Source of the DNA: Sporobolomyces roseus
Lineage: Eukaryota; Basidiomycota; Microbotryomycetes; Sporidiobolales; Sporidiobolaceae
DNA length: 64,000 nt
Assembly: GCA_016617785.1 (NCBI GenBank)
Contig: JADILM010000009.1
Coordinates: forward strand, 62,001 to 126,000
Reading direction: 5' to 3'
The position numbers and the translations under genes were made by a program. This document shows, piece after piece, positions 10,597-22,617 of the stretch. The notes under the pieces were generated by a model. It ran no database searches and had not been told where the DNA came from. It saw only the letters and a list, made by a program, of their open reading frames with translations. The number at the start of each line of letters is the position of its first letter. The first letter of the stretch is position 1.

Positions 10597-12185
10597 CGCG
10601 TTTGGCGTTGTCTTTTTGGTTCGTTTGATGCGTTTAAAGAGAGAGAGTAGAGAAGAACTTGAGATGCCTGGGAATAGTCCACACAGCATGCGATGATCAA
10701 CTGATCCGGTATAGCTGCTTGAGTTGATAGTTCAGGTAGTAATATGTAGTATGTGAGATAGAGAAGAGAGAGAAGGAGGAAGAGAAAGAGACAAGAGCCT
10801 CCTCTTGTTGAATCGATCCGCGGTAACTCCGAAGCACTCTCTAGCAATGTGTGAGATACCCATTGACTGCGACTGCTCTCTAACGTAGATAGCCCGTGAA
10901 GAAAGAGAGAACAAGAGCTGGAATGCAAAAATCGACCGAAACATTTCTCGTATTCTCCCATTCCCTTTCCCAAGTCCTATCGCCTCGATGCATCCTCAAC
11001 TTATGAAAGTGTCGCACACCTGTGAAGTTCGCCTTCGAGAATGTCCCCCCACAAAAGGAGGAACGAGAAGGAAAAGCAAATAAAATGTGCTCGTTTACGG
11101 AAATCAACCTTGTCAGGAAGATCTCTTCTTTCTTCGCTTCTCGATGTGGATCCCCTTTCAAGGACCCTTCTCCACCTTTCTGATCCGTAGTGGCTTGTAG
11201 ACTTGATAAGAAGTCGTACAGAGAGGGAGAAAAGGTTTCGAGAGAAGCGATTGGTTGAAGGGGAGGAAGGGTGAGCGCTCGACTCGGAGTCGAACGTGAG
11301 ACGGTCGGAATGCGGAGGTTGACGGATCGAAGTGCGGAGTCTGACGCGTACTGCCTAAAGCGAACGAAGGATAGTGCCAGAGCGTAGCGAGGTGATTGAC
11401 TTTGCCCATTTGAGGGGGTTCGTTAAATCAAAGCTGTCGAAGCTGTGAATGGGAAAAGAGAGTCAGCTCGTGTTCTCTGCATAGGTTCTGTCTTTGTTTT
11501 CTTCCCTCATTTTCCTCTATTCATGCGTGATGGATCATCTACATCCCGTCTGACGGGGACAAAAAATTTCTTCGATCAATGGTTTAAAAGCCTCTGAGTC
11601 TAATTAAAATGCAATCATGTCCATCTTCCCTTTTGCTATTTTTCCTTTGCTTGTGCTAGAGAGACGGAAGGAGAGTGAACTTACCGATTGAGAGCGGGAA
11701 CGAATTTCTCGAAGTTTTCCCAGCGCCTGGAGAGCAATCCCGACTGGCCTGAACAGCGCATCCATTGTCTCAACCTTCCCTATATCCTCCACCAATACCC
11801 CCAACCCGTTTCATCCTTCGAGAGCGCTTGAAAGTCGTGTCGAGAAAATTTAGTTGATGAAGAGTTGAGAAAGCGAGGGCGGCTCTAGAGATGCGAATCT
11901 TAAACTGATAGCTGTCTTGTAGGGTCTACATGTCACTCGAGGCTTTCGAAGGTCGTCAGAGCGAGATGATATTTGGAAGTGATGTGTAGGAGACAAAGAA
12001 TGAAACTCGCTTCCTTCTGACTCCTACCATCACCTCGAGACCTGCTTGAACACACCAAGTTATACTCAAGCCCTCGTACAACGTACTGGTCAACTCGAAC
12101 GACTGCCCTCACGCTTCTACAACAGCAGAACATTTCTACCTCGTCTCCAACTCCCCTTCCCTCCCTCCACTTCTCGCTCAGCAAC
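10597..12185. other. Large divergent intergenic region between F3 and F4
   Basis: About 1.6 kb with no confident gene. A minus-strand exon-like stretch at 11762-11682 (27 codons from an ATG) ends on GTAAGT, and a CTGAC...CACAG acceptor-like signal sits near 11435-11460, but the downstream frame closes quickly. Other short minus-strand ORFs (10880-11409, 11933-12217) show no domain. It could hold a spliced non-coding transcript or relic, plus promoters of the flanking genes. Confidence 0.35.
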
Positions 12186-13768
12186 ATGAGCTTCCAGTCG
12201 CTTCCCAAAGAGCTCAAACATCATATTGTTGATATGTGCCAGGCGGCAGACATCAGACGAAAGGAAAGGTTCCACTATTCGAATAAGGCGAAACTTCGAC
12301 TCGAGACGCTGGGTGCTCTGTCACTCGTCAACAGAGAGCTTCGCGCTATAACGGTGGAGTATGTCGCTGACGTAAGTTACCCACCAAAAGCTTCCGTACA
12401 TCAGGGGACTGACAATTTCGCTCTCGTTCCCAGACACTTTGGGTAAAACGCCCGAAAGACTATGCTCGCTACGTTCTCGCAAACTCGCCCGTCAAAGACA
12501 CGATCAGCACCCTCCAGTGCAAGGGTGCCGGTGCCGTCCAAGTCGTCGATTACCTACTCTACGTCGTTCCTCGTTTCCCGAACATTAAGGCAATCTACGG
12601 CCTCTCCAGGGATCACCTCGACGTTCTTCTAGGCGATGCAAAGCTCTCCGAATCCGAGACCGACGACGTCACTCAGGGCAAAGTGCAAGAAGCTCGCAGG
12701 CAACTAGAAGAACTCGTTCGAAAAGTCACGGAATTACAGGCGTTCCACAGTATTGAGTATCTCGAGACCCTTATCACTCTCGGTCAAGATTCAATCGAAA
12801 CCCTCTACCTCATTCCAAGTATCACGGATCTAGGCGAAGACGTCCTCTCCCACGACTTGCGCGGCAGTCAATTTCACACCTTCATCTCTCGGATTCCCAA
12901 GCTCTCGTCCCTGGCTATCGCTGGTCTCGCATCATCAACTTCGGACCTCTTGGATCCTTTCCATCCCGACTGTCTATTCGAAACCTACTCTTTCGTCAAC
13001 TCCCTCACCACGCTCCGACTCTGCCTCGCTGGTTCACTCCACACTGGATTCACAAACTTACTCGAATTCTGTCGTATCTTCACCCACCTCTCAAGTGTCG
13101 TGATCAACGTTGATTTCCAGGACGATCTCGAGCACTTCGATATCGAACCCTTCTCCCTGCCGTATCTGAGACGACTCTCAATCCGATCGGACGGAATTCA
13201 CACCTATCTCATGATCCTCTCCACCATCTCTGCCCCGAATCTTCAGCAAGTTGCCCTTGAAACCTCTCGGGCCGCATGTCTCGCGCAAACGTCCCCTTCG
13301 ACCATCGCTCCTGTCGGCAAACTTCTCGTAGAGAAGTACCCTAAACTTCAAAGAGTCTTCCTCGATACCCAAGATCGAGTTGGAATCTCGCGTGCCGCTG
13401 TCGACACACTCGGCTCGTTCCTCAGCAAAGTTGGCGTCTCTCTTCGTTGCGACTGGGTTCCTGGTGCTCACGAAGTCTCGCTCAAGAAAGTTTGGACAAC
13501 AAATTGGGATCTCATGGACGAAGACAATACCGCTCGGCTCGTTCGTAATGAGGAGGACTCGGAAGATGAGGACTATTTCACGGAGTTCGAACCTTCTTCG
13601 ACCCACGACGAAACCCTCGCAGCGGTCACGAAGGGAGCCAGCGAGATGGGAGATTGGATCAAGCATCAAGCGGAAACTTGTCGAGTCACCGGAGATGTCG
13701 AAGGAGGGAAGAAGTTGATGAGCTTGTTGGAGGGAATCGGAAACTGGAAATTGCATCTCGAGGATTAG
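12186..13768 (+). CDS. F-box-like protein, subfamily I (F4)
   Basis: Exons 12186-12371 and 12434-13768 give 506 residues. The N-terminus MSFQSLPKELKHHIVDMC followed by ALSLVNRELRAITVEYVAD matches the F-box-like start of F1, F5 and F6. The phase-0 intron lies at the same point, just before a TLWV/TLRV block. The body is Leu-rich with divergent LRR-like spacing (LSSLAIAGLASS, LRRLSIRSD). The C-terminal ~100 residues (DWVPGAHEV, then an acidic stretch, then WIKHQAETCR and a final WKLHLED) closely parallel those of F5 and F6, which end WKxWIED or MELKLQDED. Probable SCF adaptor with unknown target. Confidence 0.72.
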
Positions 13769-14179
13769 AAGGAACGAGGAGGAGGGTTCGAGGGTTCGAG
13801 GGTTTGAGAGAGGACACTTTGTCGCTTGCTACGTCGATTCACTGTCCATCTGTATAAGGATTGCACGTTCTTTGGTTGTCGTCGAGGAAAGGCGTGAGGA
13901 GTGTTGCAAAATAAATCGGTGCGAAACGACTCGAACTTTTTCGGTAAGCAATTTTTCTATTTTTCTTTCTGCTTTATAAGGATGACTGTACGGACACTCT
14001 CAGAGATCAAGGATGATTGATCAGCTTTTTCTTCTTTTGGTCATCATTGAATTCCCCACTACTTCGACCGAATCTGCTTCTCCTCTCTTCCCTTCATGCT
14101 CCTATCTTCAGCTTTCTCTTCAATCACTCGATCTCGACTACCGATCTACCTACTAGCAACTCAAGTCAACGCAGCAAGA
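13769..14179 (+). other. Intergenic region and leader of the GST gene
   Basis: About 400 bp with a pyrimidine-rich tract near 14020-14120. An in-frame upstream ATG at 14096 could add 28 residues to the glutathione transferase. Nothing else was recognised. Confidence 0.45.
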
Positions 14180-15537
14180 ATGTCTACCGCTCCTCAAGCT
14201 TCTACTGAAGGAATCGATTTCTACTCAGTAAAGACCCCTAATGGCTTAAAGGCAAGCTCTTTCATTCTCGTACACTCTTAGCCCGTGAAAGTGCCTATAT
14301 GGATCACGTTGCGAGCTTACAAGACGATAGCTGACGAGTTTCGCTGAATAATCGATGATGGTTGAATTCCGCACAGATCAATATCGCTCTCGAAGGTATG
14401 TGCCCTATCCCTACTACTCATAAGCACTCTTTGACTCCTCTTTGAGTGGCTGAACGTGACGAGGTTAAGCTGAACTCACCATTCATTGATTCCCCTCACT
14501 TTTCGCAGAGCTGAACGCTCTCGGTACTCCCATCAAGTACAAGGAGCACAACATTGACTTTGGCAAGAATGAACAGAAAGGTGAGCGTCAAATCTGGTAA
14601 AATCCCGAGATTCTCGCCGGATTCTAACGAATCGAGAATCATTCGCAGAACCTTGGTTCCTCAAGATCAACCCGAATGGCCGTATTCCGTGCATGATTGA
14701 CAGAGACAACGGCGACCTCAAGGTGTGGGAGACTGGTAGTATGTTGCGCTATCTCAGCGAGGTTTACGACAAGAACTACAACCTCCATTTCGACAATATC
14801 GAAGAAGAGACTGAAATGGTACGCTTGCCTGACCTTTTGATCACAAGCGACTCATTGAAGACTCTCAAACTCTGTAGTACAACTGGGTATACTTCCAACA
14901 CGGAGGCTACGGACCTATGTACGTTCGAACTCCTCTCACAGCTCGCTTTAATCGCCGTGCTGATCCTTTCTTGATCTCGTTCTCCAGGGCTGGACAAGCT
15001 GGTGAGCTATCCTTCTCTTCTTGACTCGTCAGAACCAATCGCTCATTGAGTCTTCGAAAACAGGTCACTTCTTGAACGCTGCACCCGAAAAGATTCCTTA
15101 CGCTGCTAAACGCTACCTCGAAGAATCTGCTCGTCTCCTCGACGTCTACGAGAAACGTTTGGCTGAAGATGGAGGACGTGACTACCTTGTTGGAAAAGAA
15201 GGAAAGGGGAAATTCTCCTACGTTAGTCTCTAGCTTCTTTCGATCTTCTCCATTTCCATTATTCGAGAGCTGATGTGCAACGCCCTTCAACTAGGCTGAT
15301 ATCGTCATCTTCCCTTGGATCCGTGCTCACCCTTACTCTCTCGGTCTCGCCTCACTCGAGAAGGATTACCCTAACATTGTCAAATGGATGAACCGCATCG
15401 AAGCGAGGGAAGGTACGAAGAAGGCTATCGCTGGAGACATGGTTGAGAAGATCAAGAGCAAGGACGGGTGGGAACAAGAAGCTGAGAAGAAAAGGGAATG
15501 GGTCTACGCTGGAGAGAAGAAGAAGGACGAACTCTGA
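14180..15537 (+). CDS. Glutathione S-transferase (Ure2/YfcG-like)
   Basis: Glutathione S-transferase with an N-terminal thioredoxin fold and a C-terminal helical domain, acting in detoxification or thiol exchange. Eight exons: 14180-14251, 14377-14395, 14509-14580, 14649-14818, 14878-14918, 14988-15001, 15064-15221 and 15295-15537 (262 residues). Exons 2 and 6 are microexons of 19 and 14 nt. Key blocks: TPNGLK, KEHNIDFGKNEQK, LKINPNGRIPCMID (cis-Pro region), ETGSMLRYLSEVYDK (glutathione Ser/Glu site) and YFQHGGYGPM, typical of the Ure2-related group. Intron 1 opens with GCAAGC, a GC-AG intron, chosen because it alone joins the frames. An upstream ATG at 14096 would add an Arg/Ser-rich leader that might target mitochondria. 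The Lys-rich tail ends KKKDEL; H/KDEL-type retention seems unlikely without a clear signal peptide. Confidence 0.85.
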
Positions 15538-15900
15538 ATGAATTTGTGAATAATGTGAATCAATGAAATCGCTTGCTCTTCTCTTTTGAGGCCGTGTGGA
15601 CCCGGCGAGAGCTCGTTTATACGAGATGACGGAGGTCGAATCGACTTGACCTCGAAAATTGCGAAAGTTGAGCGAGCGAACATTCCTTATCTGTCTCCTC
15701 ATCACAACTCGCCGCCCACTTCTGCACAATACAGAACGCTAGCTATCACATACACTCGACTCTACAACCTTCCCGAGCGTTCCCTCGATCATTCAGACCC
15801 CGAAAAACGCTTCATCAACTTTACGAGTCTCAAGGCTCCCTCCACCTCCTTGACAACTCAGATCAGCTACAGATAGCTCTCGAATACCCTCATAACCTTC
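15538..15900 (+). other. Intergenic region with promoter and leader of the Zn2Cys6 gene
   Basis: About 360 bp. It carries TGCGAAAG at 15660-15667 (CTTTCGCA on the minus strand) in the context TTGCGAAAGTTGAGCG, close to the copy upstream of NUP155/170. An open 96-codon frame at 15586-15876 looks like leader sequence, not a gene. Confidence 0.45.
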
Positions 15901-18900
15901 ATGTCCTACCCAGGCCGACTTCACGCTCCCGTAGCTTCAACTTCGACTCTTCCTCTTCCCACTTCGGCAGGGTCTCCCTCTCTCTCCCCTCCAGCCTCGA
16001 ACACGACAACAGTCAAGCAGAAGAAGACTCGTACAAGAAATGGCTGTCTCACCTGCAGAAGCCGAAAGAAGAGATGCGACGAACAACATCCGAAATGTGC
16101 ACAATGTTCGAGATTGGCTTTAGACTGTCAATGGGAAGACAAAGAGAAGAGTGCGATCGAGAGGAAAGAGAAGAGGGAAAGGAGAAAGAAGGAGAGGGAC
16201 TTGAAGAAGCGAAATGAGGGACCGGATGGGAAGCGAGAGGAGAGCGTTGGAAAGATGGAGGAGAACCTAGAGGGATTGGAAGCGCTTGCTACGGCAGGCA
16301 TGATGTCGAGTATGTCAGATTACTCACCCTCTGGAGCACGTGAGTCGAAGACTACTCGAATCTTTCCATCTCGTAGCTCATACCAAAACTTCCTTCTCGC
16401 AGCCGATCCCGTCCTCTTCGACTATTCTCCGCACGACATGCCAGTATCGTTGCCAGATCCAGCATTTACACTCACGCAACCGGCGTGGACTGGCTTCCTG
16501 GGCTCCTTTGCGCCTGCTCCCTTCACTTCGGGACCTAGCGACATCGGCTGGACGACTTCCTTCCCGCAACTTAATGCTCCTCCCACGCCTCAGATCGATC
16601 AAGGAACCTCACTATCCCTTCCGACGACGACGAATAAAGATCAGAACAGCAACACGCAACTATCAGACATCGACATCACTTCCTGGCTCAACCACGGCGA
16701 TTTGCCCCTCAGCTTTTCCTCCCTTGTCCGCTCGCCTTCTCCGGCTCGGCTGTTCGATCCCGACCTCTCAGCTCTCTTCCCATCCTTCGGTGACTTCGAC
16801 ATACTCAATCTTCCCCCAAATACGCTGGATCACCTTACTTTCTCTTCAGCTACCGCAGATGCTGCAGACTCCCTCGCACTCGTCACTTCACCTCCTCTGC
16901 CTGCCGCAAACCCTCGACCGAACCCTTCACAAGCTCTCGCAGCACCTTCACCGCCACAACTGCTCAAGAGTGCCGTTAATCGCGCCGCATCGGTTCTCGC
17001 GTCTTCCGATTTTGCGTTCACCCGAGCCTATCTGCTCTCTCACTACACAACTTCACTCGCACAACACGTCTCGATCGCCTCTTCCTCTTCAACCCCTTCA
17101 TCTCCAGCTTCTCCCCGTTCTCGACCATCTGCCCGATCGACAGCGGCATCCGCGAACCTCTTCCTCTCACTAATCCCTCACGCTCATCGAAATCCGTTCC
17201 TCATGCACTCGATTCTCAGCTGGTCTAGTGCGAATCTCGCTGCCGCGTCAAGCTCAAAAGGAAACTCTCGACCGGGAACTTCGAATGGCGAAGCGAGTCA
17301 ACCGAGTGAAGGAGCTGGATCTCAAAGCGCGATGGGATCTTTGAGCGATGAGTTGGGAACTCTGGCGGAAGGACTCCTGGGGGAGGTTATTCCAAAGTTG
17401 AGGCGTGACGAAGGGAACGACGAGGACAGAGGAAGGTCAGCGAGTCGAACGGATCATTCAGCTGCGAACGGAAAGATCAAGGCGGACGAGTCGAAAGTCG
17501 AGTTTGAACCGGTTTTGGCGGGTGTTTTGATGCTTTGTCAAGCCGCAATTTGCCGAGGTGATGTCGAGAAATGGAGGGAAAGGTTACGACAAGTGAGTCC
17601 TCTTCTTCATTCTGCTCGATGCAAGTCGAGTGACCGATCAAGGTTCTTTGTAGGCAGCACAAGTCGTCAACCTTGTTGGAGGTCTCTCTCAATGTCGTTC
17701 TCCTCTCGCACGACAACTTGTTCGCAACCTGCTCTACCACGATGTCCTCTCTTCATCCTCGTCAAAGCACGGTTTATTACTCGACTATAGCTCGTTGAGA
17801 TCGAATGGCCTCGACGGAGCTACTCCAGCGAGTTCGAAGAACAGTACAACAGGTTTGAAGGAGAACGAGGAAGATTTCGAAGACGATGAGGATGAGGAAG
17901 TTCTCGACACACTCATGGGGGTAGCTGAGCGTAAGTACTAATCTCTCTGATTCTGTCGGAAGTCTTCAGCTGACGATTCGCTATCTCGCAGCCGTTTTCT
18001 TGCTGATTGGGAAGATCACTTCTCTTGCAAGGGAGAAACACGATGCGGCGAAGCGAAACGGAGGAATGATCCCTGAAGAAGAACTCGCAGACTTCTTGCG
18101 CAAAATTGACGAAGTTCGAGCGAGGCTAGAGCTGGAGAAAGCTCGAGTCGATTCATTCGTCGTCGGTGAGCCCGACTTTCCCTCGTCATTGATCTGAGCT
18201 GTCAATACTGATGTAGCGTTCCTTTCCATAGAACGGCCTGATCTCGAGCCTCATCGATACTTTCACGAGGTGTTCCGACTCGCCGCTCTTCTTTACCTAC
18301 AAATGGTCAGCGAGGTACCGCCTCGTGCCTATCCCGTCCTTCTCCTTGTCCGGAAGATGCTCAGTCTGTGAGTTGTGCCTTCTGTGATCATCGAGTATCA
18401 CACGAGCTGATCCGATCTCGCCGTTCGTTTTCGCAGGTTCGAAGTCATTGTCAACGAGAAATTGCCTGGTCTCTGTTCATGTCACTTTGCTCTCTATGTT
18501 GTAAGCTTCTCCCGCTGCTCTCTGTCTCGTCGTGCTCAAGCTCATTTTCTCTCGTGCAGATGCATCTCAACTCGACGCCTCTCATTTCGCCTCATTCTCA
18601 ACTCAATGATAGACAACGCTCGACGAAAGTCTTCGATCACCATATGCAAGCTTTCACATTCCTCAATACGAAGAGATCAAGAGCTCTTATTGACGAGGCT
18701 TGGAGAAGAGTGAGTGAACAGACCCTTCTGAAAACGGGTCGATAGGTAGCTGACTCAGTTTGCGTACAGTCGAACGAAGGTAAACTCTTTGTCGATCCTG
18801 ATACGATTCTCGAAGAGTGGAAATGGGATCTCAAGTAAGCTCAGAGCGAGATCATCCAATTCGTTTACGAAAACAAACTGACTCACCGTGCTTTTGTTCA

Positions 18901-18913
18901 TAGCTTCGCGTAG
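15901..18913 (+). CDS. Zn2Cys6 fungal-type transcription factor
   Basis: Nuclear DNA-binding regulator of 855 residues. The zinc cluster is textbook: Cys49, 52, 59, 66, 69 and 76 (C-x2-C-x6-C-x6-C-x2-C-x6-C), preceded by a basic KQKKTRTRNG stretch. A highly charged Lys/Glu/Arg segment (about 80-125), probably a coiled coil, follows as linker. The centre is Ser/Pro-rich and low-complexity. The C-terminal half (from about residue 350) resembles the fungal-specific transcription factor domain 2 family. Eight exons: 15901-17592, 17654-17930, 17992-18165, 18232-18367, 18437-18500, 18560-18709, 18770-18834 and 18904-18913. The last exon is only 10 nt (end of Asn, Phe-Ala, stop). It lies upstream of a permease and a ureohydrolase in the same orientation, so it might regulate nitrogen-source use; that is inference from context. 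Confidence 0.87.
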
Positions 18914-19792
18914 TCATCTTTACCCGATACAGCTGTCAAACTGCAAGTACCTGTCTTCCGTACAGGATCGTCGCAGGAGCTCGTGCGGATTCAGAGGTGT
19001 TGTAACGGTGTTTTCCGAGTGCGCCTTTCTTCTCACGCGGGGCTCAGGGACTGGAATGACTCCATGAGAAGCAACGTCTGAGCATCAAAGTGCTGCCGTC
19101 GTCGCAGTTTAGCTGGTTCGGCGAAAGATTCGACATATTCGGGAAGAAGTCATTAACTCACGATAATCGAGATTGCACTGTGAACTTTGCGGAGGGAACG
19201 AAGGATATGGAAGACGGTCGTGTCTCGTCGACGAACTCGTCTTTAGTGACACGCTTGATGCATCTTCACCGGACAGAACTGATCGCCTTGTTGAGGGAGG
19301 TAGCGAAGTTCCAACGAAGTTCACCTCAGATTTTCCTGATTTCCAAAACTACTTTTGCTTCGCCGACTTTGTTCTCCCGCTCAAGGTGCTTCATGTCGTT
19401 CGTCTCTACAATTGACAGGGTACAAATAAGAGAATGCTTATCGCTTCGTTTCCCCAGGATTCACATTTTTCATTCTCGCCTGCGAAATCCGAATCTCTCT
19501 ACCTCAACAGCGCTTTGTCAAGGACGACTGATACGGCGGCTAGACGATCGATAGGGCTCTGAGTGTGGAATGTGAGGAGTTCGAGAAAGTGAGCTGTCTC
19601 GCGGCCTAAATCCTTTGAATCAAATTCCCTGCTAATCTCCCCACATTCTAGAGCTCCAGCGCTACGAGCTCCATCAGCGGTTAAACTCGTTATCTTCGAT
19701 CCTTCTTTGGCCTTTCGACTGCTTCTTTGGATGCCCTCACGCTTATCTTGCTCTCTCTCTATCTCCGCTTCTCATCGTCTTCCACTCTCAAG
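18914..19792 (+). other. Intergenic region between regulator and permease
   Basis: About 880 bp. It contains an inverted, degenerate piece of the downstream ureohydrolase gene (listed separately) and the permease leader, rich in TCTC runs just before 19793. No intact gene was found. Confidence 0.5.
19083..19255 (-). pseudogene. Inverted fragment of the agmatinase-like gene
   Basis: Read on the minus strand, this stretch closely matches roughly 23335-23505 of the plus-strand ureohydrolase gene: the end of intron 2, exon 3, intron 3 and the start of exon 4. Shared landmarks include CTGCCGTCGTCGCAGTTTAG, GAAAGATTCGACATATTCG and CTCACGATAA, with scattered substitutions and small indels. Because intron sequence is included, it derives from genomic DNA and not from a retrocopied mRNA. 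The match fades beyond about 19255. It has no usable coding frame. Confidence 0.7.
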
Positions 19793-22119
19793 ATGACCAG
19801 CTCGCTGGAAACCACCAAATCACGATCTAGCTTCAAAGACAATAACCGAGTCGAAGTTGTAGCAATCAATGGTGGAGAAGGGATTACTCTCGAGGAGCTC
19901 ACGGGCCACAAGCGAGAGTTGAGGGTCACCATGGGTGTTTGGGTAAGCTTCTCTCACTGCTGTCGACAACCAATTTGAAGTGAGACTGACAGATTCTTCG
20001 TTTTGCAGGCGCTACTGGGTTCGTTTCGTTCTTCTTTGTTTCTCGCTCGTACCGCAGATCTTCGGATCAGTCTCAGTCCATTGTGCTGATGAAGAGCTTC
20101 CACCCTCTCCTCTTCGATGTGGCTCGACAACAGGTCTCTCCTACGCGAATATGGCGCCTACGACTGCGATCAACGGTTCTATCTCGACTGCTCTGAACTC
20201 GGGCGGTCCTATTGCTGTACTGTGGGGATGGGTACGTCCCCTATTTTCTCCTCTATACTCGTCGTGGCGGAACTGACCCGGATTCTTCGTGAGTTTAGTT
20301 TGTCGTTGCGGTTATTTCGTTAGCTGTCGCTGCATCTCTCGGCGAGATGTGTTCGGCATATCCTCATGCTGCAGGTGAACATCATTTTGCCTCTCTCTTG
20401 GATGATTTCTTCGACTGACGCTTCCGGGCAAATCAGGACAAGCTTTCTGGTCGTATCAATTCGCCCCCGAACGCTGGAAGACGTGCCTCTCGTACTGGAC
20501 GGTCTGGAGCAACATCTGTGGAGGCTGGGCTCTCATCGCTGCCGGAGCCTGTAAGTGCTCATCGCTCTCTCGACACGAAAGAAGCTGACTCTTCGAAACG
20601 AAACAGACATCTTCTCGAGTGGAGTGCTCGGACTTGTTGTTGCTTACAACCCAGACTATGTGCAAGAAGCCTGGCATCTCGTCCTGATGTGTGCGTTCCG
20701 TCCTCGACGTCTTATGAGACCGAACGGTACTAACTTCGACTTGCGGATTTGCAGACCTTGCGATGCTGCTCGTCTTCTTCTTCTTCAATGTAAGCCGATC
20801 GAGCTCGCTCTTTGACAACCTCACGACTGACTTCTTCGTTCGTTCTGAATGTAGCTCTTCCTCATCAGTATCCTCGATCGATTGACCGTCACTTTCGCAA
20901 TCGTCAACATTTCCTCAGTCGTGGCGACGATTATCGCCCTCGCTGTCTGTGCGCCCGTCAAGTCCACACCCAAATTCGTTTTCACCGGCTTCCTGAACGA
21001 GACCGGATGGTCTAGCAAGGGTTTCGTTTTCCTTCTCGGTCTCCTCCAGTCGAGGTGAGCTCTCGCTCAATCTTGTCCTCCCTCGCGGTTACTGACTCAA
21101 TCTACTGCCTCAGTTTCACGATCATTGGATACGATGCCTCGACTCATTTGTGCGAAGAAGCTTTGGATCCCGGTCGTCTCGCTCCTATCGCCATCTTTGG
21201 AGGAGTAGCAATCGTTGGACTCGTCGGTTTCGCCTACATCATCGCTCTTCTCTTCTGTATCGGAGATGTCGACTCGGTTCTCAACACTCCTACCTATGTC
21301 CCAACTATTCAAATCTTCATGGATTCGTTCGGTTTACGAGGAGCAACAGCTGCGTACTGTTTCAACTTGCTTATTCTCGCCTTCGCTTGCATCGGTGAGC
21401 GATCTTCAGCGAATCTCCTTCAACAGCGTCAGCTGATCTTGTCGTGTGCTCTATCAGGTATCGTCTGCGCGACTTCGCGAGCTGTTTGGTCGATGTCTCG
21501 CGATGGTGGATTCCCTTTGAGCTTCGTGTATGTCTTCTTCGGATTCACTCGTCATTGTTCTAGCTTGTAGAACTGATTCTGAGATCATAACTACAGCTTC
21601 AAGCGAGTCAACCACCGATTCCAGGTCCCGCTCAACGCTCTCATTCTTCAGATCACCATTCCCGCAATTCTCGGCTTGATCTACCTAGGCTCAGCGACCA
21701 TCTTCTTCGCCTTCTTCCAACTCACGACGATTGGATACTTGATCTCCTATTTCATTCCGATTCTACTCGTCTTCCTTCGAAGAGACATTCTTCCTCCCGC
21801 CTACTGGCGGATGCCGAACGCTCTCGCAAAGGTTTGCAACATCATTGCGTTGCTCTACGTAAGCGCTTCTTTGTTGATCTCGTGGCTTGAAAGCTGTTTG
21901 ACTCACGCTTGAACGCTCACTCCGCAGATTCCCTTCATCTGCGTACTATTCTGCATTCCCAACTATATGCCAGTGACAAGCACAAACATGAACTACACCT
22001 CAGCAATCGCAGCAGTGTTCGTTCTCATCGGAACTATCGCATGGTACGCAGAGGTTAGACGGAATTACAAAGGTCCAGCGTCTGCGATTCATCTCGTCGA
22101 CATCCTGTCTTTGTTGTAG
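19793..22119 (+). CDS. Amino acid/amine permease, APC superfamily
   Basis: Plasma-membrane or vacuolar transporter of the amino acid-polyamine-organocation superfamily, closest in feel to fungal GABA/choline/UGA4-type permeases. Twelve exons join in phase: 19793-19942, 20009-20018, 20134-20231, 20299-20374, 20437-20550, 20607-20690, 20755-20789, 20855-21054, 21114-21394, 21458-21527, 21597-21858 and 21928-22119 (523 residues). Exon 2 is only 10 nt. Family blocks: SYANMAPTTAINGSI, NSGGPIAVLWGW, SLGEMCSAYPHAAGQAFW (TM3 region), FTIIGYDASTHLCEEA (TM6 region) and ATSRAVWSMSRDGGFP (TM8-9). About twelve hydrophobic helices can be traced. It is followed by a ureohydrolase in the same direction, suggesting uptake of a guanidino or amino compound; that substrate is inferred. 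Confidence 0.85.
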
Positions 22120-22617
22120 ATATCTTTCGTTATCTGTATTGTACCGGTTCATCTTGCGAATTATCGAGTGCGAGATTGTAGCTCGAGGTCAGAATCAGGA
22201 TCCGAAAGATTGGAACGCCCTCCGAGAGCTCGCTCGAGGCTCCCGATGAAGCGAACGTCTCTCGCATCGACGAGACTCTGCACACGTCCTTGACTCGAGA
22301 GCGTTACCTTTCGTTGAATTGTCGAAGGCAGTTCCAAGGAAGTTCTGCGTTCGTCTGTTACCGGTCTTTCATTTTGCGAGTCCGCGGACCCCATTATTCC
22401 CGATCTCTCGAACGACATTCTCTCTTTCGCCCTCCTTACAAGCATGTTGCTACTTTTCGACGTATTTCTCCAAGTACCCGGTTCAGCAGCTTCCAATCAG
22501 GGGTTCCTTCTCCCTTTTAACCGCCGTCCTGCTTGTGCGGATAATCCCCTCAAAAATTGCTGATTTCCGTTCTTCCATCGACCGCTACTTCTCGGGACCC
22601 TAAGAGGAGCTTCAATC
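22120..22617 (+). other. Intergenic region between permease and ureohydrolase
   Basis: About 500 bp with no recognisable gene. It holds the permease 3' flank and ureohydrolase promoter. Short ORFs on both strands look like chance. Confidence 0.5.

Noticed and set aside
11270..11310. B-box-like GTTCGACTC suggesting a minus-strand tRNA
   Set aside because: The flanking bases do not pair into a T-stem and no acceptor stem or A-box fits.
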